Assembly: GCA_937944095.1 (NCBI GenBank)
Contig: CALEAC010000081.1
Coordinates: 1 to 64,000 of the forward strand
DNA from: an uncultured Saprospiraceae bacterium
GTDB lineage: Bacteria; Bacteroidota; Bacteroidia; Chitinophagales; Saprospiraceae
Length of the DNA: 64,000 nucleotides
Direction of reading: 5' to 3'
Below the pieces are notes generated by a model that had not been told where the DNA came from, searched no databases, and saw nothing but the letters and a program-made list of their open reading frames with translations. Positions 40,695 to 50,526 of this stretch are shown in pieces. The first letter of the stretch is position 1, and the number at the start of each line of letters is the position of its first letter. Position numbers and translations under genes: made by a program.

Positions 40695-42773
40695 TTAGGG
40701 TAGAAGCTCCTTGACAATTCTATCAGCCTTATATATGTACTTTAAGGCTGCATAGATACCTCCCGCATGTACAGATACAGATCTATTGTACTGCTCATCA
40801 AAGATAAAGTTACCTGGTAGAGACTCAATATTGCCGTCAAAGATTAGACCTACTGCCTCACCCTTTTGGTTGATAATCGCACTGCCAGAATTTCCACCAA
40901 TTATATCATTGGTAGAAATAAAGTTAAGTGGTGACTTCATTAATTCCATAGATGGATCCTTCCATCTATCGGGTAATCCCCACGGGAAGGCCTGATTGTT
41001 AGAATAGTGGCGATCATATAAGCCAAAGTATGTTGTTATGACCGGTGCCTTGGTGCCATTGTAGTCATAACTTTTGACAAGACCATCACTGATTCTTAGT
41101 GTAAAAGTGGCATCAGGTGGAAGAGAAGTACCTAGAACATTAAATGCTTGGTTCGCAATCTTGCCTTCAAGGGATTTGCGGTAAGGACTCGAGCTTGAAA
41201 AAGCTGAACTGGCCTCCTTATACCTGTTAACTAAAATATTAGCAGCCTTTAATAGAGGGTCTTTGGGTTTACTGAAATTCTTTTTCTTGTCCAAAAATTT
41301 ATTCAAGGACTTACTGCCTTTCAAAATATCAGAGTTATCAAATAGATCAGAGATGAAACCTGATGCTGTCTTTCCATCATACATCCTAGTTAGAGTGTTA
41401 TCACCTGGATACAAATTGTCCTTCAGCTCACCTAGAAGCATACTCAGCATTTTTTCTTCTTTTGAGCGTTCTAGCTTCGAAGTCAATTCAGTGATATTGT
41501 CCTTAGCAACTTTTACTTCTTCTGAATCCCCATCATCAGTCATCAATGAAGAGTACTTAGAAATCTCATGCATCAGGAGCAATGCATTACCTCTTAATGG
41601 GGTAGGCCCCAGCAAATTAATCGCCCAAGCATGTGGTCTTAGTTTTTCATATTCATTCTTTAGGTCTGACCAGTGGTCTGAGCCTTGTGACGCCTTCATG
41701 ATCTTCTCTTCCATGTCACTCTTGCGCTTCATGAAGGCCTTATTCTTCAGTCCACCCATAATCCCTTCATAGGCCTTGATAGAGTTAGATAGGTTATTAA
41801 TTGAGCTTAGGAGTTCCTGTGCCTCGCGCACTTTTGCTGTCTGGCCACTCATCATGTTGTATTCTTCTAACATCATGTCCCTTCTATTAGTAAGCCATTG
41901 AAGCAAATGCTTGAATCGATAATCTCTATCGTATTCTAATTGGGCAACCGTTCTATATCGTTCTGTTCTACCAGGATTACCAATAACAAAAACTGGTGTC
42001 CCTTCTTCGACACCGTCGATATTGAATTCATAGTAATGATCAGAAGTATCTAGAGGTTTGCCAGCTGTATCATAGGCCCTCCAGAAGGTGCAGTCGAGAT
42101 TATACCTAGGGTAGGTGAAGTTATCAGGATCACCACCGAAGAAACCTAAATCATTTTCGGGTATAAGAACCAATCTGATATCATCATATTTTTTATAACC
42201 ATAGATAGAGTATTTGCCACCAGAATAAAAGGATACAGTCTGTAGTCTGAGCCCTTCCCAACCAGCTTTCTTTGCATACTCAAGCTCTATCTCTTTGAGA
42301 GCGTCTTTCTCTCTTTCTAAGGCAGCCGCATCACTTTTCGCACTTTTCTTGGCTTTCAGTACCGTTTCTGATATATCATCTACCATGATTAGTTGCTCGA
42401 CGAATAACTCAGGTACACGTCTTTCTTCTCCTAAGGTCGTAGCGTAGAAGCCGTCATTATCAAAATTCTCATCTCCAGATTGCACTGTAATAGCTACGTC
42501 TCGAGAGCAATGATGATTAGTCATAATCAAGCCATCTGGTGAAACAAAAGATGCAGAACACCAAGAAGCAAACTTTAGAGATGACTTTCGGACATCATCA
42601 AACCAAGCCTGATCTACCTCCATTCCATAAGCTTCTTTGAACCAATCAACAGGTGGCGCTTCGAAAGTCCACATTCTGCCATAGTCAAAAGGACTCGCTT
42701 CTTTTTCTTGTGACCATCCAATAGAGCAAAGTAGCAATAGAGGTAGACACACTAAAACACGTAAGTAATTCAT
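40695..42773 (-). CDS. S46 family serine peptidase (DPP7/DPP11-like)
   Basis: GLIMTNHHCSRDVA, NDIIGGNSGSAIINQKGEAVGLIFDGNIES; ORF extends to 42797 but MNYLRVLVCLPLLLLCSIGWS is the likely start. Confidence 0.9.
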   Translation of the reverse strand: MNYLRVLVCLPLLLLCSIGWSQEKEASPFDYGRMWTFEAPPVDWFKEAYGMEVDQAWFDDVRKSSLKFASWCSASFVSPDGLIMTNHHCSRDVAITVQSGDENFDNDGFYATTLGEERRVPELFVEQLIMVDDISETVLKAKKSAKSDAAALEREKDALKEIELEYAKKAGWEGLRLQTVSFYSGGKYSIYGYKKYDDIRLVLIPENDLGFFGGDPDNFTYPRYNLDCTFWRAYDTAGKPLDTSDHYYEFNIDGVEEGTPVFVIGNPGRTERYRTVAQLEYDRDYRFKHLLQWLTNRRDMMLEEYNMMSGQTAKVREAQELLSSINNLSNSIKAYEGIMGGLKNKAFMKRKSDMEEKIMKASQGSDHWSDLKNEYEKLRPHAWAINLLGPTPLRGNALLLMHEISKYSSLMTDDGDSEEVKVAKDNITELTSKLERSKEEKMLSMLLGELKDNLYPGDNTLTRMYDGKTASGFISDLFDNSDILKGSKSLNKFLDKKKNFSKPKDPLLKAANILVNRYKEASSAFSSSSPYRKSLEGKIANQAFNVLGTSLPPDATFTLRISDGLVKSYDYNGTKAPVITTYFGLYDRHYSNNQAFPWGLPDRWKDPSMELMKSPLNFISTNDIIGGNSGSAIINQKGEAVGLIFDGNIESLPGNFIFDEQYNRSVSVHAGGIYAALKYIYKADRIVKELLP

Positions 42774-43165
42774 ATCGTTAAGTTCTAATTGAATCATGAA
42801 AATAGATTTCCTAAATCATATTATTGTTACAATTATCAGTTTAACCGACAAGACCTAATCTTTGACTTAGTATCTACCCAAATTTATATAGATAACATAT
42901 AACAGATATGGATAATGCATATGTAATTGCTATCGAGAGTGTTATTTAATTAAAAGTCAAAGAAAATTATTGGTTGCACTATTAACATAAACTACTAATT
43001 CTAAGTGCTATTTTTACGTTATGACAATTTGTATGCTATTGTAAAATTTAGTTATATTATTATTTTGTATATATATAAATAACTGAAAAACAATATTATT
43101 TTTGTGATTTCTAGGGTTAGTCAAATCTGATCCTTTGTATTTAGTTTTTAATAACCGAAACTCAT

Positions 43166-46100
43166 ATGCGAATATTAAATTTCATCCTATCTAGTGTTGC
43201 ACTAATGACAGCCGTCTTTTGTAATGCTGAAACCCCTACTCCAATCAATGGTTCATTCTCGTCTTCTAGCATGCATTTCGATATGGATGCCTGTTCTGCT
43301 TATAATGCTTTGACGACAAATTTTGATTATTCAGAATTTACTCCTGTTGTAACTAACTCAAGTAGCTGTCTTCAGATGTCTATAATGGGTGGTAACTTAT
43401 ATAGAGATGAGCCACTTAGGAATCCGCATTCGTGTACAGAAGGTGTTGATGGCAGTACTGCTATGTGTGTAAGTTCAGTTATGGACTGTGCCTATCCTGC
43501 AGGTCATATGCGATCTGTCAAAATAGATGTAATTGTAGAGCCAGGAACAGACGGGACTGGTACTTTAAGTAGTTTATCTTTCTACGAACAGGCACCAGAG
43601 AACTACTCTTGGATTGATGGTGGCTCTGGACCTAATAATTATCCAACGCTATATGGCATGCGCGTACTTAAAGATGGAGTAGAAGTATATCGATCAGAAA
43701 GAAATTCTACCTCAACTGATTGGACTTTAGAATCGTTTAGCTTTTTAGATGAACCAGCATTTGTTGTTGATACTAGAGCCGTGTTCACATTCGAATTCAT
43801 AGGTTACTGTCTAATTAATAATGGATCGACTGTTTCAGCATGGGACTTAGATGAAATTACCATAGAGTCTTCTTGTGGAACGATAATAGACGGAGGTAGC
43901 CTATCACTTAATAGCGGAAGTACCGCAACTAATGTTTGTGTCGGCTTAGGTCAAGACGCCTCAGTCAATGTACAAGTTTCTGGTAATCAAGGACCTAATT
44001 CTAGCTATGTTATCACTGATGAGTCAGGTATTATCCTTGACGTTCCTGCTTCTGGACCTCCTTTTGACTTTGAGGGTGCTGGGACTGGGGTTTGCCTTAT
44101 CTGGCACGTTAGCTCTGATGGAAACTTAGGTGGATTAACTGTTGGTAGCGATGCAGCTAATTTGACAGGTTGTTTTAATTTATCGAATCCAGTTACAGTA
44201 ACGAGAACTACTGCGGATGGTGGGACGATATCAGGAGGCCCTAATGGCACGACTGTATGTGCGCACGGAAGTAATCTTGTAGAAGTGGACCTCACGGGTA
44301 ATTCAGGTAATAGTCGTTGGGTCGTGACAGATATGAATGGTATGATTATCGGTCTACCATCGGGATCTCCGTTTGATCTTTCTACGATACCTGCTGACGA
44401 ATGTATACTCTGGCACCTAAGTTACACTGGCAATATCGGTGGGCTATCTATTGGTGGTAATGCTAATAACATATCTGGAGACTGTTTTGACCTTTCTAAT
44501 CCATTGACGCTAATCAAGCAAGGTGTAGATGGCGGTGTCTTATCAAGTGACGGTGTTACTTACATCAATATCTGTGAAGGCGATGGTAACAGCAACATTG
44601 TTGATGTTGTCGTGAATAATAACGACGGTGCCAACTCTCAACTTGTTATAACAGATGCTCAAGGAAACATTATAGATGCAAATCCTAGTTTCCCTTATGA
44701 CTTTTCGGGTAGTACAACTGCAACTTATTCTATCTACAATGTTAGCTGGAACGAGCAACTAACTGGGCTATCAGTTGGCTCTAATATCAATAATCTATCT
44801 GGCTTCTGTTTTGCAATATCTAACTCAGTTACGATTGATAAGGAAGGTGCAGAAGGTGGATCAATATCATCTACTTTAGGAAATAACATATCAGTTTGTG
44901 TCAAAGGCGTTGTTTCTGATCAAATTCCTATCACCTTAACAGGTGCAGACGGTGAGTTTGGTAGATGGATAATTACTGATAATGATGGAAACATTATTGG
45001 TTTGCCTGGTGCGCCACCAATCAGATTAGATCCTGAGTTAGGAGATAACTGTATGATTTGGCATCTAAGTTTCGAATCTTCTTTCCAAGGGTTATTTCTA
45101 GGACAGAATGTAGCTGATTTTTCTGGATGCTACGATCTTTCTAATCCGATTTCTGTATCTAAAAGTGCAGTAGGTGGAGGTGTAATTAGCGAGAACGGCC
45201 AGACCTTTATCAACTATTGTGGTACACAAAATCAAATTCTTAATGTAGGTATTAGAGACAACTTTGGAGATAATTCTGTTTACGCTCTGACTGATGATAG
45301 AGGAATAATCATAGAGTTAATTACTTCTACACCAATTGATTTCAGCAATTATGGAAATGGCTCTTATAGACTTACACATGTTGCATATAACGGTTCCCTT
45401 TCTGTACTTTCGGTAGGTTCAGATATTGCTACTTTAAGTGGCGAATGCTTCGATGTATCTAACACAATGACTATAGATAAATTCAGCCCATCTCCGGGTA
45501 CAATATCTACTGCAAGTGGTACTATTGAAGTTTGTGCAGACGGATTTGAAGACAATGTAGAGGTCACTTTAACAGGAAATGTTGGTGCATTTAACAGGTG
45601 GCTCTTAACTGATCTTAATGGAAACATAATTGGTCTACCTAACGGTTCACCATTTAATTTCGAAGGCTATCCGAATGGTAGTTGTTTGCTATGGAACGTG
45701 TCGTATGAAAATGGAATTAGTGGGTTGGTCTTAGGAGAGAATGCAGCGGATTTAGTTGGGTGCTTTGCCTTATCTAATTCAATACAGGTCAATAAAATAG
45801 CTGCGATTCCAGGAAATATCTCTGCAGACGGAAGAACGACAGTGAGTATCTGCTTAGAAGATTCTGAGTCAGATGTAATCGATGTTACTTTATCCGGGAA
45901 TGATTCAGATGATGGCGCATGGGTTATTACTGACGACCAAGGAAGCATTCTGGAAGTTGTAGATGGACCTCCGTTTGATTTTTCTAATGCAGGAACTGGC
46001 GTGTGCAGAATCTACTTTGTCGCATATAATGAAATATCAGGATTGACTCCTGGAGCAAGTATTAATGACTTTACGGGCTGCTATGGAATATCTAATTCTA

Positions 46101-48058
46101 TAACTGTCAATAGAAATGGGTCTGAAGCTGGAAGGTTAAGCACTGATGGTGGCTTTGAGGAAGTCAGCGTCTGTGTGGGAGACGGTAATGCTGACCTTGT
46201 CAATGTTTTTGTAAACGGGTCAGATCCTGGAGGTACTGATAGGTTTGTTATTACAGATGAGGATGGTACGATACTAGGACTCCCTGGCGGCTCGCCGATT
46301 GACTTTGAAGGTGCTGGTGTAGGTATATGTTATATCTGGAATCTTAATTCTAATGGCACGATTACCGGCCTTGTAGTCGGTGGCAATGTGAATGACATAG
46401 AAGGTTGTCATGGCTTCTCTAATCCAGTTGTTGTCAATAGGTCAAGTGCTGACGGTGGTGCCGCGACTAGATCAGTATTGCTATACAATATGGAAAGTTG
46501 TGATGCGACTAACATAACAGAAGGAGAGCAGGATTATTCTGAATTCACTCCTTTGATAAATAATAGTAGCGCGTGTACTCAGCTTTCTGGTTCTAACGTA
46601 TACAGAAACAATCCAACAGTCAATACACACTCATGTACACCAGGGTTTAATGGTATGACTGCAACTTGTATTTCTTCATTAAATAGTTGCACTTACGAAG
46701 CTAATAGTGATTTAGCACTAAGGTTTGATGTTACAGTAACACCGGGCCCTAATGGTCAGGGTTCTATCAGCACGTTAAGCTTTTACGAAGCAGCACCTCA
46801 GAATTTTACATGGATTAATGGGACATCTGGTATCAATAACTTTCCAACTCAGTATGGCATAAGAGTTCTTAAGAACGGTACCGAGGTATATAGATTAACA
46901 GAGCAAGAAACATCTAATTTTTATTCAATAGAGACGTTTGATTTCTCTAGTAATCCTGACTTTACAGTAACAACAACGACAGTATTCTCATTCGAATTAT
47001 TAGGCTACTGCTTAGTGGGTGCTAACTCTACAGTTTCAGCTTGGGATATAGACGATATTAGAGTTGAGTCTACTTGCCAAGGTGGCCTTAATGGTGGTAC
47101 TCTAAGCATCCAAGACGGTGCTGGAGGATCTACTGATGTGATAGACGTATGTGCTGATGATGGAGAGGACGAGAATATCATGGTAAGCTTACTGGACGCT
47201 GCTGGTCCTAACATGTCGTATGTTATAACAGATATCAATGGAGATATACTAGCACTTCCATCTAACCAACCTTTCAACTTTGAAGGTGCTGGAGAAGGTG
47301 TTTGCTTAATATGGAACCTCGCATTTATCAATGGTCTTAGAGGTGCCTTTGTCGGTGCGAACGCAGCAGATTTACAAGGTTGTTATTCTCTATCTAATCC
47401 TATAACTGTCAACAGATTTGTAAGCCCTGACTGCCCAGAAAATATTATTGCTGGCGGTAACCTTACACTGTCTTCTCAGTTAACTGATTCTAAGCTTTGT
47501 GTAGATGATGGATTGGAGAGTAGCATTATGGTTGATGTATACGGCAACTCAGGTTCTGGATCAATTTTCCTTCTAACGAATGAATTTGATGTTATCACTA
47601 AAGTTGTAAATGCATTCCCAATGGATCTAGAAGGATATGATGTAGGCACAATGAGAATCTATCATGTCAGTTATGAAGGCATCCTCGAGAACATGAGTCC
47701 TGGATTCAGTCTATTGCAATTAGAAGGCGAATTTGCAATTTCTAATAGGATAGAACTAGAATTGACGAGTTGTATGGAGGAGGAAGTAGATGAGGTTTTG
47801 GTTATAGAAGAATTTGCTACGGCGTTTGACTTATATCCTAATCCGTCTTCAAATCAAATTACGATTAGAACCAATGTTCTAGCTAAGAATATTTCTGAGT
47901 ATATTATCTATGATAGCTATGGAAGAATTCTCTCTAACCATACTTTGTCAGAAGGACAAGAGCTAAAAGTTAATGTAACCGATTTAGCTGAAGGAGTCTA
48001 TTATATCAAAATGATATCTGGACTAAGTGAAACTATGAAGAGGTTTACTAAGATGTAG
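43166..48058 (+). CDS. Giant (1630 aa) secreted repeat protein with T9SS type A C-terminal domain
   Basis: Signal peptide MRILNFILSSVALMTAVFCNA; two ~213-240-aa domains (A, A'), ten ~105-aa repeats, CTD FDLYPNPSSNQITIRT...GVYYIKMISG. Confidence 0.85.
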   Translation: MRILNFILSSVALMTAVFCNAETPTPINGSFSSSSMHFDMDACSAYNALTTNFDYSEFTPVVTNSSSCLQMSIMGGNLYRDEPLRNPHSCTEGVDGSTAMCVSSVMDCAYPAGHMRSVKIDVIVEPGTDGTGTLSSLSFYEQAPENYSWIDGGSGPNNYPTLYGMRVLKDGVEVYRSERNSTSTDWTLESFSFLDEPAFVVDTRAVFTFEFIGYCLINNGSTVSAWDLDEITIESSCGTIIDGGSLSLNSGSTATNVCVGLGQDASVNVQVSGNQGPNSSYVITDESGIILDVPASGPPFDFEGAGTGVCLIWHVSSDGNLGGLTVGSDAANLTGCFNLSNPVTVTRTTADGGTISGGPNGTTVCAHGSNLVEVDLTGNSGNSRWVVTDMNGMIIGLPSGSPFDLSTIPADECILWHLSYTGNIGGLSIGGNANNISGDCFDLSNPLTLIKQGVDGGVLSSDGVTYINICEGDGNSNIVDVVVNNNDGANSQLVITDAQGNIIDANPSFPYDFSGSTTATYSIYNVSWNEQLTGLSVGSNINNLSGFCFAISNSVTIDKEGAEGGSISSTLGNNISVCVKGVVSDQIPITLTGADGEFGRWIITDNDGNIIGLPGAPPIRLDPELGDNCMIWHLSFESSFQGLFLGQNVADFSGCYDLSNPISVSKSAVGGGVISENGQTFINYCGTQNQILNVGIRDNFGDNSVYALTDDRGIIIELITSTPIDFSNYGNGSYRLTHVAYNGSLSVLSVGSDIATLSGECFDVSNTMTIDKFSPSPGTISTASGTIEVCADGFEDNVEVTLTGNVGAFNRWLLTDLNGNIIGLPNGSPFNFEGYPNGSCLLWNVSYENGISGLVLGENAADLVGCFALSNSIQVNKIAAIPGNISADGRTTVSICLEDSESDVIDVTLSGNDSDDGAWVITDDQGSILEVVDGPPFDFSNAGTGVCRIYFVAYNEISGLTPGASINDFTGCYGISNSITVNRNGSEAGRLSTDGGFEEVSVCVGDGNADLVNVFVNGSDPGGTDRFVITDEDGTILGLPGGSPIDFEGAGVGICYIWNLNSNGTITGLVVGGNVNDIEGCHGFSNPVVVNRSSADGGAATRSVLLYNMESCDATNITEGEQDYSEFTPLINNSSACTQLSGSNVYRNNPTVNTHSCTPGFNGMTATCISSLNSCTYEANSDLALRFDVTVTPGPNGQGSISTLSFYEAAPQNFTWINGTSGINNFPTQYGIRVLKNGTEVYRLTEQETSNFYSIETFDFSSNPDFTVTTTTVFSFELLGYCLVGANSTVSAWDIDDIRVESTCQGGLNGGTLSIQDGAGGSTDVIDVCADDGEDENIMVSLLDAAGPNMSYVITDINGDILALPSNQPFNFEGAGEGVCLIWNLAFINGLRGAFVGANAADLQGCYSLSNPITVNRFVSPDCPENIIAGGNLTLSSQLTDSKLCVDDGLESSIMVDVYGNSGSGSIFLLTNEFDVITKVVNAFPMDLEGYDVGTMRIYHVSYEGILENMSPGFSLLQLEGEFAISNRIELELTSCMEEEVDEVLVIEEFATAFDLYPNPSSNQITIRTNVLAKNISEYIIYDSYGRILSNHTLSEGQELKVNVTDLAEGVYYIKMISGLSETMKRFTKM
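43898..46459 (+). repeat. First block of eight tandem ~105-aa repeats within the giant CDS
   Basis: Units at 43898-44224, 44225-44536, 44537-44860, 44861-45181, 45182-45499, 45500-45814, 45815-46132, 46133-46459, each with a ...VITDxxGxIIxLP...PFDF...G...IWHVSY...GLxVGxNxxxLxGCFxLSNPxTV core. Confidence 0.85.
47099..47797 (+). repeat. Second block of two repeats of the same family after a second A-type domain
   Basis: Units 47099-47458 and 47459-47797; preceded by A' domain at 46460-47098 homologous to the protein N-terminus. Confidence 0.8.
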
Positions 48059-48081
48059 AATTAGTAGGTAATAAAGAATAG

Positions 48082-48120
48082 AAAAAAAGCGGCTTTGATA
48101 AATCAAGGCCGCTTTTTTTT
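48082..48120. terminator. Bidirectional intrinsic terminator between convergent giant-protein gene and dynamin gene
   Basis: AAAAAAAGCGGC-TTTGAT-aa-ATCAA-GGCCGCTTTTTTTT. Confidence 0.85.
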
Positions 48121-48121
48121 A

Positions 48122-49852
48122 TTATAGCATAGCTTGCACTTTCTGCTTGATAGATTTGATTTCGATTTCTATGCGTTGGAATTCGCTTTCTAAGAATTCT
48201 ATCTGTGTCTTCTCTTCTTCTAGCAATTTATCAAAGCGTGTAAAGTTGTCATCTATTTTAGCCTTGATTCTGCTTGTGTAATTATTAAGCTTCTCAGTTA
48301 CTTCTTCTTCTATACGTTGGCGTCCACGAGCGACTTCTTCTTCATAACCTCTAATAATCTTAGATCTATTAAGACCGACAGTAACACCAGCAAAGACAAA
48401 CCCGATTGCTGTTAGAATACCGCCTGTTACATCAAATACCATCGTATTTGTCAGTGCTGTCAGTATCATTCCTACAACTGCAATACCGCCCCCTCTAGCA
48501 ACATTAGGCGCTATATCATCTGCGCCTTGCATAAGGTCCTTTTCATAGAAGTTCTCAGAGCTACCTAGAAAGCCCGAAAAGGTTTGTTGTAACTCCTTGA
48601 GCACATTAGCTCTTCTCTCAGCTATATCCGAAAAGATTTCGTGGTTGTCCTTAAGTATCGTTTCACTATTCTTAATCTTAGCGTCGATGAGCTTACCCAT
48701 GTCTTGTATACTATCCGCTATATCTACGACGCCGTCTTGAAGCTTGGATTTGAATTCTGTATTCAGGTTATGATCTAGACTCTTAGTGAGTCCTTCTAAC
48801 CATACTTTTGGCGATTCTTCATTCGAGAATTTAGAGAAGATGGATCTCTTCAGCATACTGAAGACGTTTGATCCTGATCTCAACTTCTCCTTATGACTAT
48901 TTGTGATACGGTCATAACTGGCTAGGAGATTCTCTACGAGCACCGTGACTTGTCGTTTGGTCTTTTCTTCCTGAGTGTTAAGACATTCTATAATGTCAGC
49001 TCTAAATCTAGAATCTGACTCATATTGTTCTTTTCTAATTAGAACACCTTTGTAGATCTTATCGTTAATCGTCAGAGCTGTATCAGCATTATTCCTAATC
49101 TTGAGATAAGGCGCTTTGCCACCAGTAATGTTTTCATTAATGTAAGACCTAACAGCTGCAAAACCACTTATGTCTTGTTGCTCTTCCAGTTCTAGAAGTG
49201 CAGAGACTGGAAAAACTTTGGGCTCCATAATGCCCTTAGCCTTTGCATGTTCGATGACGCCATTGATATTAACAACGAGATCATCAGGCTTCATCAAATC
49301 TTTTTGCTGTAAAATGAATATGATCTTCTTCCGCCATTCCTCTTTGATGAAATCAAAGAACTCCCATGCCGATTGTCTATAGGGATTCTTAGATTCAAAA
49401 ACGAAGACGATCAAATCACTTGCAGGTATGAACCGTTCTGTGATTTCCTGATGATGGTCGATTATTGTATTGGTGCCTGGCGTATCGACTATGGCAACCT
49501 CTCTGAGTATCTCTACCGGTTGTGTAATCCGCTTAAGATAAGGTGTCACATCTACTATCGATTCTTTTTCACCATAGACTATTTGTTGTATCGTATCAGT
49601 CATAGGAGAGGCTGCAACCTTGCATATCTCTTTTTTAGCCTCTAGAAGTGCATTTATAAAGCTGCTTTTACCTGCTTTGACTTCACCGACTATAACGAAC
49701 ATAAAGGGATCGTCTATTCTTTCCCATATATCCTTTACAGTAGCTTCTAGCTCTTCGTGACCGATACTCTTGGTGATGTCATATAGAGTGCCTACCGCCT
49801 TCTCTAGGTCCTTCCTGAGACCTTCTGTATTAGTATCTATCAGTTTACTCAT
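48122..49852 (-). CDS. Bacterial dynamin-like GTPase
   Basis: P-loop VGEVKAGKSSFINALL; G3 VDTPGTNTI; C-terminal hydrophobic pair GGIAVVGMILTALTNTMVFDVTGGILTAIGFVFAGVTVGL flanked by coiled-coil-like helices. Confidence 0.85.
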   Translation of the reverse strand: MSKLIDTNTEGLRKDLEKAVGTLYDITKSIGHEELEATVKDIWERIDDPFMFVIVGEVKAGKSSFINALLEAKKEICKVAASPMTDTIQQIVYGEKESIVDVTPYLKRITQPVEILREVAIVDTPGTNTIIDHHQEITERFIPASDLIVFVFESKNPYRQSAWEFFDFIKEEWRKKIIFILQQKDLMKPDDLVVNINGVIEHAKAKGIMEPKVFPVSALLELEEQQDISGFAAVRSYINENITGGKAPYLKIRNNADTALTINDKIYKGVLIRKEQYESDSRFRADIIECLNTQEEKTKRQVTVLVENLLASYDRITNSHKEKLRSGSNVFSMLKRSIFSKFSNEESPKVWLEGLTKSLDHNLNTEFKSKLQDGVVDIADSIQDMGKLIDAKIKNSETILKDNHEIFSDIAERRANVLKELQQTFSGFLGSSENFYEKDLMQGADDIAPNVARGGGIAVVGMILTALTNTMVFDVTGGILTAIGFVFAGVTVGLNRSKIIRGYEEEVARGRQRIEEEVTEKLNNYTSRIKAKIDDNFTRFDKLLEEEKTQIEFLESEFQRIEIEIKSIKQKVQAML

Positions 49853-49869
49853 ATAGCGAAATACGATAT

Positions 49870-50493
49870 TTAGACTCTAAATTGCTTGTGGGAGACAGCA
49901 TTTCTTAGAAATATTTCTGTTTCAGGGCCTACATTGAAGATCAGATCAAGAATACTTAGACCTGCTACATAGCCAAATTTGGCTTTGAATACTTGATCAT
50001 ATGATTCTAGTCCTATAGGGTATAAAGCTGGCTTGTAGCGTAAATCAAGACTATTCTCAGGACAAGATTGGTGGAACTCCTTAGTGTAACTGACCTCAGC
50101 CAAATGGAAAGTATGCCTAATCCAGTCTAGAATAGTACTATTTAGAACGAATAATGTAGCTGGACTGGTTCTTAGGATTTCTTCTATGCTAGGAAGATAA
50201 TAATCTATATAGGGTGACGAGTTATAAGCTGCTGCGATGGATTTGAGATGTTCATCGACCCATGGAAATTCATAAGCGATATTAGTACTCATAATATGAG
50301 AGCGTGTTTTGCCTTTGGCAAGTGGTACAGATAGAATGGCAGGCCCGTTAGCTGTAAGTATCTGACACCTATTTCGAATCGAACGTTTCTGATAAGTCTC
50401 ATGCACTTCTATGTAAGCTGTGCCAGAATTAATCAACTTGTAATAAGTAGAAGGTCCAAAATAACTTGTGGGTAGAAAGACCTTTTGATTCAT
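49870..50493 (-). CDS. WbqC family protein
   Basis: LPTSYFGPSTYYKLI..., ANGPAILSVPLAKGKTRSHI, YNSSPYIDYYLPSIEEIL. Confidence 0.8.
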   Translation of the reverse strand: MNQKVFLPTSYFGPSTYYKLINSGTAYIEVHETYQKRSIRNRCQILTANGPAILSVPLAKGKTRSHIMSTNIAYEFPWVDEHLKSIAAAYNSSPYIDYYLPSIEEILRTSPATLFVLNSTILDWIRHTFHLAEVSYTKEFHQSCPENSLDLRYKPALYPIGLESYDQVFKAKFGYVAGLSILDLIFNVGPETEIFLRNAVSHKQFRV

Positions 50494-50526
50494 AAGTTTA
50501 GAACTTTACAACTCTAAGATACGAGA

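Noticed and set aside
41263-41772. 169-aa plus-strand ORF
   Set aside because: Antisense to the S46 peptidase; no recognisable motif
44005-45948. Several minus-strand ORFs inside the giant repeat gene
   Set aside because: Shadow ORFs of the repeat coding sequence, not independent genes
49373-49645. 90-aa plus-strand ORF
   Set aside because: Antisense to the dynamin GTPase domain; no supporting motif
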